A DNA stretch of 37,698 bases, taken from contig NZ_JNZA01000054.1 of assembly GCF_000717345.1 (NCBI RefSeq), positions 1 through 37,698 on the forward strand, given 5' to 3'. Source of the DNA: Streptomyces lydicus. Lineage in GTDB: Bacteria; Actinomycetota; Actinomycetes; Streptomycetales; Streptomycetaceae. The position numbers and the translations under genes were made by a program. Within the stretch, counting starts at the first letter, position 1, and each line of letters starts with the position of its first letter. Positions 22,883 to 30,358 of this stretch are shown here, in pieces. Below the pieces are notes generated by a model. The model was not told where the DNA came from. It was given only the letters and a program-made list of their open reading frames with translations, and made no database searches.

Positions 22883-24250
22883 TCACAGGGACACCGGGGC
22901 CGGGTCCCAGACGGTCAGCGGCAGGAAGCCGCGGTGACCGCACGCGCCGAAGACCGTGACCGGCGCACCACCCGATATGGCGGCCAGCTGCCAGGGACCC
23001 GAACGGCCCAGGCAGCGCGGATCCAGCGGCAGCGCCGACTCACCGTCCGCGTCGGCCAGTTGCCAGCCCTCGCCGTCCCGGCCCGGTATCGGCGTGACGT
23101 CCGCGAGCACCACCGGCCAGGACTCCAGCCACGGGTCGTCGCGCAGCGCGTCGCCGTACGCGGCCAGCGCCGCGTCGATGCCGCAGCCCGGCGGCACCGG
23201 CCCCGGAACCGCCGGGGCATACCGCTCCCCCAGGGCGGCGCGCAGCGGCCGGGCCCCCGGATAGAACGCCAGGTCCGCGTCGAGCACCAGACCGGGCGGC
23301 AGGGCCAGGTCCAGCGGGCGGTGGGCACCACCGAAGGACAGGTGCAGCGCCATCCGCCCGGTCCGCTCGCCCCGCAGATGGATGCGGCGGGTCGTCAGCG
23401 TGCCGTCGTCGCTGTCCTGTTGGGCGAGCACCAGCCAGCGGTCCCGCACCGTCGCCGCGTCGGGACCGGCCAGCAGCTCCGCCGCCTCCGTCGTCAGACC
23501 GACCCGCGAGCGGACCGTCGCCGCGAGCGGGGCCGGCAGGCCCTCGATGCCGAGGAAGCCCCGGCCGAGCAGATGCAGCAGCGCACACTCCTCCAGCAGC
23601 CGCGCCGGCCAGTCCGGCCCCGACGCCACCACCGACCCCAACTCCCGTACCCGCGTGGCCAGCCCGGGCGCCTGGGCATCGACCATGCGCGCCGCCGTCT
23701 CGTCCCAGGAACCGCCCCCGCCGGCGCGGTCGGCCGAGGCCAGCCCCGACTGCAGCAGATCCGTCAGCCGCTGCTCCAGCTCCGTCGCGCCCGCGCCGAT
23801 GCGCCGCATCCGGCGCTCCGCCCGCCGCTCGGCCGCCGCCGGATCGGCGGGCGCCCGCGAGGCGGCACCGGAACCGGCGGCCGCACCCCCCGGCCCGCCG
23901 GCCCGCTCACGACGGCCGGCCAGCCACTCGCCCGCCCACTGCGGCGGCGGCTCCCCGCCCGCCACCGCCCCGGCGTCCCCCGCCCACAGCAGCAACAGCC
24001 CCAGCGCGTGCTTGCACGGAAACTTCCGGCTCGGACAACTGCACCGGAATGCCGGCCCCTTGATGTCCACGACCGCCTGATACGGCTTCTTGCCGCTGCC
24101 CCTGCACAGCCCCCACACCGCGCCGTCGTCCGCGCCCGTACCCGACCACGGCCCGGGCGCCGCGAGCTTCCCGCCCGCCCTGCGTGATGCCTCGTCAGGT
24201 GCCAGTGCGAGCACCTGATCCGTCGTCCAGCGTTCCCCCAGCGGATTCAT
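22883..24250 (-). CDS. SWIM zinc-finger protein
   Basis: The protein has 455 residues, starting at ATG 24250, which lies 7 bp after the -10 element TAGCGT, so the mRNA is probably leaderless. The SWIM motif is CxC...CxH: Cys70, Cys72, Cys79 and His81 in FRCSCPSRKFPCKHALGLLL. SWIM fingers bind DNA or protein partners. The remaining ~370 residues are helical in the middle and beta-rich at the end, without other known motifs. Ala/Gly-rich linkers surround residue 120. It is the first gene of a minus-strand pair with DUF5691. E. coli YehQ, as I recall it, is also a SWIM protein beside YehL (AAA+), YehM and YehP (VWA), the same set of parts as here. Confidence 0.88.
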   Translation of the reverse strand: MNPLGERWTTDQVLALAPDEASRRAGGKLAAPGPWSGTGADDGAVWGLCRGSGKKPYQAVVDIKGPAFRCSCPSRKFPCKHALGLLLLWAGDAGAVAGGEPPPQWAGEWLAGRRERAGGPGGAAAGSGAASRAPADPAAAERRAERRMRRIGAGATELEQRLTDLLQSGLASADRAGGGGSWDETAARMVDAQAPGLATRVRELGSVVASGPDWPARLLEECALLHLLGRGFLGIEGLPAPLAATVRSRVGLTTEAAELLAGPDAATVRDRWLVLAQQDSDDGTLTTRRIHLRGERTGRMALHLSFGGAHRPLDLALPPGLVLDADLAFYPGARPLRAALGERYAPAVPGPVPPGCGIDAALAAYGDALRDDPWLESWPVVLADVTPIPGRDGEGWQLADADGESALPLDPRCLGRSGPWQLAAISGGAPVTVFGACGHRGFLPLTVWDPAPVSL

Positions 24251-24257
24251 GTCACCG

Positions 24258-24280
24258 ACGCTACGGCGCACCACTGACAA
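24258..24280 (-). promoter_or_regulatory. RecA-independent DNA-damage (PafBC-type) promoter of SWIM gene
   Basis: On the minus strand TTGTCAGTG-N8-TAGCGT fits the consensus TTGTCRGTG-N8-TAnnnT at every defined position. The gene's ATG starts 7 bp after the -10. Confidence 0.85.
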
Positions 24281-24329
24281 TGCCCCTCGACCACACTGAA
24301 ACCGCAGGTCAGAGCAGGTTCCAGGGGCG

Positions 24330-24352
24330 TTGTCAGTGGTGTGGTGCAGGGT
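24330..24352 (+). promoter_or_regulatory. RecA-independent DNA-damage (PafBC-type) promoter of MoxR operon
   Basis: TTGTCAGTG-N8-CAGGGT: the upstream element is perfect, and the -10 differs from TAnnnT only at its first base. Transcription would start near 24359, about 60 bp before the MoxR ATG. Confidence 0.75.
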
Positions 24353-24418
24353 TGACCCAGCAAGCGGCCGAAGGGTTTTTCGCGGTGTCGGCCGCAGTCC
24401 TTGCGACAAGGGGGAGCC

Positions 24419-25585
24419 ATGTCCGAGAACACCGATCAGACGACGCACGACACGGCGGGGCACGACCCCGCCCGGCCGGCCGCGGCGGCGCCGGACACCG
24501 GGGGCGGCGAAGCGCTGCGACCGCACGCCGAAGACACCTTCGCCGACGAACTCAAGGCCCTCGCCGCCGCCGACGACCGGCCGCGCCCCGAGCGCTGGCG
24601 GCTCTCACCGTGGGCGGTCGCCACCTACCTCCTCGGCGGCACCCTCGCCGACGGCACGGTCATCACACCCAAATACGTCGGCCCGCGCCGGATCGTCGAA
24701 GTCGCCGTGACGACGCTCGCCACCGACCGCGCACTGCTGCTGCTCGGCGTGCCCGGCACCGCCAAGACCTGGGTCTCCGAGCACCTGGCGGCCGCCGTCA
24801 GCGGCGACTCCACCCTGCTCGTGCAGGGCACCGCCGGTACCCCCGAAGAGGCGATCCGCTACGGCTGGAACTACGCCCAGCTGCTCGCCAACGGCCCCAG
24901 CCGCGACGCCCTGGTGCCCAGCCCCGTGATGCGCGCGATGGCCCACGGCATGACCGCCCGGGTCGAGGAACTCACCCGCATCCCCGCCGACGTACAGGAC
25001 ACCCTCATCACCGTCCTGTCGGAGAAGACCCTGCCCATCCCGGAACTGGGCCAGGAGGTGCAGGCCGTCCGCGGCTTCAACCTCATCGCCACCGCCAACG
25101 ACCGCGACCGCGGGGTCAACGAACTGTCCAGCGCGCTGCGCCGGCGCTTCAACACCGTCGTCCTGCCGCTGCCCGCGACACCCGACGAAGAGGTGGACAT
25201 CGTCTCGCGCCGGGTCGGCCAGATCGGCCGCTCGCTGGACCTGCCCCCCGCCCCGGAGGGCCTCGACGAGATCCGCCGCGTCGTCACCGTCTTCCGCGAA
25301 CTGCGCGACGGCCTCACCACCGACGGCCGCACGAAGCTCAAGTCGCCGTCCGGCACCCTCTCGACCGCCGAGGCCATCTCGGTGGTGACGAACGGCCTGG
25401 CACTGGCCACCCACTTCGGCGACGGCGTCCTGCGCTCCGGCGACGTGGCCGCCGGCATCCTGGGCGCCGTGGTCCGCGACCCGGCCGCCGACCGGGTCAT
25501 CTGGCAGGAGTACCTCGAAACGGTCGTACGGGAACGCGACGGCTGGAAGGACTTCTACCGCGCCTGCCGCGAGGTGAGCGCATGA
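24419..25585 (+). CDS. MoxR-type AAA+ ATPase
   Basis: The protein has 388 residues; ATG 24419 follows AAGGGGGAG. After a ~55-residue charged N-terminus come the AAA+ motifs: Walker A GVPGTAKT (110-117), sensor 1 in FNLIATANDRD (Asn227) and arginine finger region LRRRF (241-244). At the Walker B position the sequence is TARVEELTRIPADVQDTL, with Glu-Glu (183-184) where most MoxR proteins have Asp-Glu. I recall the same in the YehL-like branch, so this is probably a family trait. MoxR ATPases remodel or insert metal cofactors into VWA-protein partners. This is the first gene of a three-gene operon; its stop overlaps the next start as ATGA. Confidence 0.92.
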   Translation: MSENTDQTTHDTAGHDPARPAAAAPDTGGGEALRPHAEDTFADELKALAAADDRPRPERWRLSPWAVATYLLGGTLADGTVITPKYVGPRRIVEVAVTTLATDRALLLLGVPGTAKTWVSEHLAAAVSGDSTLLVQGTAGTPEEAIRYGWNYAQLLANGPSRDALVPSPVMRAMAHGMTARVEELTRIPADVQDTLITVLSEKTLPIPELGQEVQAVRGFNLIATANDRDRGVNELSSALRRRFNTVVLPLPATPDEEVDIVSRRVGQIGRSLDLPPAPEGLDEIRRVVTVFRELRDGLTTDGRTKLKSPSGTLSTAEAISVVTNGLALATHFGDGVLRSGDVAAGILGAVVRDPAADRVIWQEYLETVVRERDGWKDFYRACREVSA

Positions 25586-28059
25586 GCGGGCGCCCGGCGG
25601 ACGGCCACCGGCCGGTGCTGCTCGGGGTGCGGCACCACGGCCCCGGCTCGGCACGGGCGGTGCGCGCCGCACTGGAGCGGTGCGCACCCGCCGCGGTCCT
25701 GATCGAGGGACCGTCCGAGGCCGACGCACTGGTGCCACTGGCCGCCCGGGACGGCATGCGGCCACCGGTCGCGTTGCTCGCCCACGTGGAGGACGACCCG
25801 GGCCGCGCCGCGTTCTGGCCGCTGGCCGAGTTCTCCCCGGAATGGGTCGCACTGCGCTGGGCCCTGGAGCACGACGTCCCCGTCCGCTTCATCGACCTGC
25901 CCGCCGCGCACTCCCTGGCGATGACGCAGGACGACGGGACACCGGGAGAGGAGACACCCGGAGAGGGCACACCGGGAGAGGGCACACCAGGAGAGGACAC
26001 ACCGGACGGCGCGGCCCCCGGGCCGGCCGACGTGCGGGTCGACCCCATCCGCGCACTGGCCGAGACCGCCGGCTACGACGACCCCGAACGCTGGTGGGAG
26101 GACGTGATCGAGCACCGCGGCGCCGGCGGCACCACCACCGGCGGGGCACACACCGAAACGGACCCACTGGCCCCGTTCACGGCGCTGGCGGAGGCCATGG
26201 CGGCGCTCCGCGAGGCGTACGGCGACGGCGGACACCACCACGACCCGCTGCGCGAGGCCCACATGCGGCTCCGCCTGCGGGCCGCGCGCAAGGAATTCGG
26301 GGACGACGTCGCCGTCGTGTGCGGCGCCTGGCACGTCCCCGCGCTGGCACACCGCACGACCGTGGCCGCCGACCGGCAGCTGCTCAAGGGCCTGCCCAAG
26401 GCCAAGGTGGCGATGACCTGGGTGCCGTGGACCCACCAGCGGCTCTCCCGGCACAGCGGCTACGGCGCGGGCATCGCCTCCCCCGGCTGGTACGGCCACC
26501 TCTTCAGCGCCCCCGACCGCCCCGTCGAACGCTGGCTGACCAAGGTCGCCGGAGTGCTGCGGGAGGAGGACTACGCCGTCTCCTCGGCACACGTCATCGA
26601 AGCGGTACGGCTCGCCGAAGGACTGGCCACGGTCCGCGGCCGCCCCCTGGCCGGCCTGACCGAACTGGACGACGCCATCCGGGCCGTCATGGGCGACGGC
26701 ACCGACGCACCGTCCTCCCTGATCCACGACCGGCTGGTGGTCGGCGAGGTCCTCGGCCAGGTCCCCGACGACGCCCCCGCGGTGCCCCTGCAGCGCGACC
26801 TCACCCGCAGCCAGCGGACGCTGCGGCTCAAACCCGAGGCCCTGGAACGGGAAAGGGAACTCGACCTGCGCAAGGACACCGACGCCGCACGCAGCCGCCT
26901 GCTGCACCGGCTGCGGCTGCTCGGCATCCCCTGGGGCGAACCCGCCCACTCCCGCGGCAGCACCGGCACGTTCCGCGAGACCTGGCGGCTGCGCTGGGAG
27001 CCCGAACTGGCCGTGCGGGTCGCCGAGGCCGGCATCTGGGGCACGACCGTGCACGCCGCGGCCACCGCCAAGGCCACCACCGAAGCCATCGGGGCGACCT
27101 CCCTCGCCGAGGTGACCGCACTCGCCGAACACTGCCTGCTCGCCGAACTCCCCGACGCCCTCCCGGTGGTGATGCGCGCACTCGCCGACCGCGCCGCCCT
27201 CGACACGGACGTCGGCCACCTCGCCCAGGCACTGCCCGCCCTCGTACGGTCCGTGCGCTACGGCGACGTCCGCGGCACCGACGCCACCGCACTCCGCGAC
27301 GTGGCGACGGGCCTGGCCGAGCGGGTCTTCGTCGGACTCCCACCGGCCTGCCTCGGACTGGACGCGGACGGCGCCGCCGACCTGCGCGGCCACCTCGACG
27401 CCACCCACCGGGCCGTCGCCCTCCTCGCCCAGGAGGAGACCCCCCCGCAACCCCCCGCCGGACCGCACACCGCACACCGGACCGGACCCCCCGCCCGCCC
27501 GGCGGACCTGCGCGCCCGCTGGGCCACCGTGCTGCGCTCACTGAGCGAACGGGACACCGTCCCGGGCCTCCTCCGCGGCCGCGCGACCCGGCTGCTGCTC
27601 GACGAAGGCGCCCTGGCGGACGGCGGAGCCGAGCGGCTGATGGGCCTCGCGCTCTCACCGGGCACCGCACCCACCGACGCCGCCGGCTGGATCGAGGGCT
27701 TCCTCGGCGGCGGCGACAGCGGGGACGGCGGCATGCTGCTGGTCCACGACGCCCGGCTGCTCGCCCTGCTCGACGGCTGGCTCACCGGCGTCCCGGATAC
27801 CGCGTTCACCGACGTACTGCCCCTGCTGCGCCGCACGTTCGCCGCATACGAGGCCGGGGTGCGGCGCACACTCGGCGAACTCGTCCGCCGCGGCCCCACC
27901 ACCACGGCAGCCGGCCCGGCACACCCCGCCGACACCGACGCCCCCGGCTTCGGCCCCGGCCTGGACCGCGACCGCGCCGCGGCCGTCCTCCCCACCCTGC
28001 GCCTGCTGCTGGGACTCGGACAGTACGGCTTCGACGACCTGACGGAGGTGGCGAGTTGA
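25582..28059 (+). CDS. DUF5682-family protein, possibly EreA/ChaN/TraB-like hydrolase fold
   Basis: The protein has 825 residues and starts at ATG 25582 within the MoxR stop (ATGA). The N-terminus reads VLLGVRHHGPGSARAV and PAAVLIEGPSEADAL. With the second motif VVCGAWHVPAL near residue 249, this gives the GxxH...E...GxxH pattern seen in EreA/ChaN/TraB-type proteins, so a metal-dependent or His/Glu hydrolase fold is possible (inference). The C-terminal ~500 residues are helical and look like a scaffold. Residues ~121-141 are a (GExTP)4 insertion from a 15-bp tandem repeat. In MoxR-VWA operons this protein is the constant third partner, like YehM of E. coli as I recall. Its biochemical role is not established. 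Confidence 0.87.
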   Translation: MSGRPADGHRPVLLGVRHHGPGSARAVRAALERCAPAAVLIEGPSEADALVPLAARDGMRPPVALLAHVEDDPGRAAFWPLAEFSPEWVALRWALEHDVPVRFIDLPAAHSLAMTQDDGTPGEETPGEGTPGEGTPGEDTPDGAAPGPADVRVDPIRALAETAGYDDPERWWEDVIEHRGAGGTTTGGAHTETDPLAPFTALAEAMAALREAYGDGGHHHDPLREAHMRLRLRAARKEFGDDVAVVCGAWHVPALAHRTTVAADRQLLKGLPKAKVAMTWVPWTHQRLSRHSGYGAGIASPGWYGHLFSAPDRPVERWLTKVAGVLREEDYAVSSAHVIEAVRLAEGLATVRGRPLAGLTELDDAIRAVMGDGTDAPSSLIHDRLVVGEVLGQVPDDAPAVPLQRDLTRSQRTLRLKPEALERERELDLRKDTDAARSRLLHRLRLLGIPWGEPAHSRGSTGTFRETWRLRWEPELAVRVAEAGIWGTTVHAAATAKATTEAIGATSLAEVTALAEHCLLAELPDALPVVMRALADRAALDTDVGHLAQALPALVRSVRYGDVRGTDATALRDVATGLAERVFVGLPPACLGLDADGAADLRGHLDATHRAVALLAQEETPPQPPAGPHTAHRTGPPARPADLRARWATVLRSLSERDTVPGLLRGRATRLLLDEGALADGGAERLMGLALSPGTAPTDAAGWIEGFLGGGDSGDGGMLLVHDARLLALLDGWLTGVPDTAFTDVLPLLRRTFAAYEAGVRRTLGELVRRGPTTTAAGPAHPADTDAPGFGPGLDRDRAAAVLPTLRLLLGLGQYGFDDLTEVAS
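25945..26004. repeat. Four tandem 15-bp units (minisatellite) in DUF5682 gene
   Basis: Units of the type GGAGAGGGCACACCG occur four times with few changes and encode GEETP, GEGTP, GEGTP and GEDTP. The length is a multiple of 3, so copy-number changes keep the frame. Confidence 0.9.
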
Positions 28060-29246
28060 CCCGCACCACGACAACCCGCGACGACGAGGCCGAGCGCCTC
28101 CGCCGCTGGCGCCTGGTCCTCGGCGGCGGAGCCGCCGACGGCACCGGACACGAACTCCGCGGCCGCGACGCCGCCATGGACGGCGCCCTGACCGCGCTCT
28201 ACGGCCGACAGAAGGGCACCGACGGCCAAGGCACCGACCGCGGACGGCGCACGGCCGGCCTCGGCGCCTCCGCACCCGCCGTGGCGCGCTGGCTCGGCGA
28301 CATCCGCACGTACTTCCCGTCCTCCGTGGTGCAGGTGATGCAGCGCGACGCCATCGACCGGCTGGGACTGTCCGCGCTCCTGCTGGAACCGGAAATGCTC
28401 GAAGCGGTCGAGGCCGACGTGCACCTGGTGGGCACCCTCCTCTCACTCAACCGCGTCATGCCCGAGACCACCAAGGAGACCGCACGGGCCGTCGTCCGCA
28501 AGGTCGTCGAACAGCTGGAGAAGAAACTCGCCACCCGCACCCGCGCCACCCTCGGCGGCGCCCTCGACCGCTCCGCGCGCATCAGCCGGCCCCGCCACCG
28601 CGACATCGACTGGGACCGCACCATCCGCGCGAACCTCAAGAACTACCTGCCGGAACACCGCACCGTCGTACCCGAACGCCTCATCGGCCACGGCCGGACC
28701 GCACAGTCCGTCAAAAAAGACGTGGTGCTCTGCATCGACCAGTCCGGCTCCATGGCCGCCTCGGTCGTCTACGCCTCCGTCTTCGGCGCCGTCCTGGCCT
28801 CCATGCGCGCCCTCGACACCCGGCTCGTCGTCTTCGACACCGCCGTCGTCGACCTGACGGACCAACTCGACGACCCCGTCGACGTCCTCTTCGGCACCCA
28901 ACTCGGCGGCGGCACCGACATCAACCGCGCCCTGGCCTACTGCCAGTCACGCATCACCCGCCCCACCGAAACCGTCGTGGTCCTCATCAGCGACCTCTAC
29001 GAAGGCGGCATCCGCGACGAGATGCTCAAACGGGTCGCCGCGATGAAGGCGTCCGGAGTGCAGTTCGTGACACTGCTCGCCCTCTCCGACGAGGGCGCCC
29101 CCGCCTACGACCGGGACCACGCCGCGGCCCTCGCGGCCCTGGGCGCACCGGCGTTCGCCTGCACACCGGACCTCTTCCCGGACGTCATGGCGGCCGCCCT
29201 GGAGAAACGACCGCTGCCCATACCGGACATGGCGGAGCAACGGTGA
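28056..29246 (+). CDS. VWA-domain protein, partner of MoxR ATPase
   Basis: The protein has 396 residues. It starts at TTG 28056, which overlaps the DUF5682 stop as TTGA, with GGAGGT 6 bp upstream. The first ~215 residues are helical. The von Willebrand A domain follows with a complete metal-ion-dependent adhesion site: D228-x-S230-x-S232 in CIDQSGSM, Thr287 in GGGTDIN and Asp313 in LISDLYEGG. There is no signal peptide or membrane helix, so it is cytoplasmic. In the MoxR-VWA pairing the ATPase acts on the VWA protein or on proteins it holds. Full translational coupling of the three genes implies a fixed stoichiometric complex. Confidence 0.93.
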   Translation: MTRTTTTRDDEAERLRRWRLVLGGGAADGTGHELRGRDAAMDGALTALYGRQKGTDGQGTDRGRRTAGLGASAPAVARWLGDIRTYFPSSVVQVMQRDAIDRLGLSALLLEPEMLEAVEADVHLVGTLLSLNRVMPETTKETARAVVRKVVEQLEKKLATRTRATLGGALDRSARISRPRHRDIDWDRTIRANLKNYLPEHRTVVPERLIGHGRTAQSVKKDVVLCIDQSGSMAASVVYASVFGAVLASMRALDTRLVVFDTAVVDLTDQLDDPVDVLFGTQLGGGTDINRALAYCQSRITRPTETVVVLISDLYEGGIRDEMLKRVAAMKASGVQFVTLLALSDEGAPAYDRDHAAALAALGAPAFACTPDLFPDVMAAALEKRPLPIPDMAEQR

Positions 29247-29380
29247 CCGATGCACCGGGAGGACTTGCGTGGCACCTGGCACCTCGTGCAAGGATCAGGG
29301 CAACGCTCGATCGCCCGCGACGCGCGTGACACCGAGGCCATGCGCCCGAGTGTCCCCGTCCGTATGGGAAGGTCCCCTCC

Positions 29381-30265
29381 TTGTCCGCTGTGCTCGCCCT
29401 GCCTGCTGCCGTGCGCCTGCCGCGCACGGCAGCCGCGCGGCGCGCACTGCTGGCCGGGCTCTTCCTGGTGGGCTTCGTCGCCCTCGGCTTCGCCTTCGGT
29501 CCCGGCGCCCACGCCGACGACCGTACGGGCTCGCAGGCCCTGACCGGGGCGACGTCCCCGGCCCGGGCCTCGTCCGAGGCGTCCGACCCGGACCGGGCCG
29601 CCACCCGGGACGGGGCCGCCGACGGCACGGACCGGCTCGCCGGCTCCGGCGCCACGGCCGCACAGCAGGGCACGGCGACCCGTACGCGGCTCACCGACGG
29701 CGCGCAGTCCGCGTCCCGTGAACTCGCCGATGCCGTACGCCCCGCCGCCGAGCGGACCGCACCGGTCACCGGCCGGATCACCGAACCGGTGAGCGGCGCC
29801 GTACGGGACCTCGGGGACACGGCCGGTGCCGTGCTGCCCGTTGACCTCCCGACCGGCGGCGCGCACACGCAACGGCCCGGCGACGGCGCGGCACACCCGC
29901 ACGGCCGTACGCCCGGTCCCGCGCAGCAGGCCGGTCCCCGGGCCGGCACGACGGCGGACGGCACCGCCGCCCGGCCCGCGCGCTGCACGGACGGCCCGCA
30001 CACGACGGACGCCGGGCAGTCCCGGACCACCGTCCACGAGCAGCGGGACCCGGGCCACCAGGGCCTGCCGGGTCAGCTCCCGCAGGCGCCGTCGGCGCCC
30101 GCCTCGCACACCGCCGGTGACGGCCACGGCCCCCGCGGTGGGGACCACCAGGCCACCACCCCGGCGCACTCCCCGCGCTTCCGGCTGCTGCCCGGTGGCG
30201 TCCGCACGGCCGATGGCGCTCCGACGCGTCGGCGTGCCGAAGAAATCCTCGAATTCCCGGGCTAG
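29381..30265 (+). CDS. Exported or membrane-anchored low-complexity protein
   Basis: The protein has 294 residues from TTG 29381 (GGGAAGG 8 bp upstream). A basic start and hydrophobic stretch (RRALLAGLFLVGFVALGFAF, ending AHAD) form a signal peptide. The mature part is hydrophilic and rich in Ala, Gly, Thr, Asp and His, without a recognisable domain. A middle segment (TRLTDGAQSASRELADAVRP, then VTGRITEPVSGAVRDLGDTA) shows weak helical repeats like those of the next gene's product. I do not recognise a family. It precedes another exported repeat protein by 93 bp on the same strand, so the two may be functionally related. Confidence 0.7.
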   Translation: MSAVLALPAAVRLPRTAAARRALLAGLFLVGFVALGFAFGPGAHADDRTGSQALTGATSPARASSEASDPDRAATRDGAADGTDRLAGSGATAAQQGTATRTRLTDGAQSASRELADAVRPAAERTAPVTGRITEPVSGAVRDLGDTAGAVLPVDLPTGGAHTQRPGDGAAHPHGRTPGPAQQAGPRAGTTADGTAARPARCTDGPHTTDAGQSRTTVHEQRDPGHQGLPGQLPQAPSAPASHTAGDGHGPRGGDHQATTPAHSPRFRLLPGGVRTADGAPTRRRAEEILEFPG

Positions 30266-30325
30266 GGCAGACCGCTCCGCGTCTGTAACCGGACCTGCCG
30301 CGCGGGGGCGGGACAGGTCTGCCCT
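30264..30325. other. Long-range inverted repeat between the two exported-protein genes
   Basis: AGGGCAGACC and GGTCTGCCCT form perfect 10-bp arms around a 42-nt GC-rich loop, beginning at the stop codon of the first gene and ending 33 bp before the next ATG. It may be a terminator or a leader structure of the second gene. Confidence 0.5.
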
Positions 30326-30358
30326 TAAACCCTCCTGAATTCGAAGGACTTCAACTCC

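Larger units (their letters stand above)
24258..24352. repeat. Inverted 30-bp promoter duplication between divergent operons
   Basis: The minus-strand segment 24287-24258 and the plus-strand segment 24323-24352 match at 24 of 30 positions, including AGGGGCR before and GGTG after the core. A 35-bp spacer separates them. Confidence 0.85.

Noticed and set aside
24184..25581. N-terminal extension of the DUF5682 frame through the MoxR gene
   Set aside because: It overlaps the MoxR gene and is only an Arg/Pro-rich shadow. The ATGA overlap at 25582 is the natural start.
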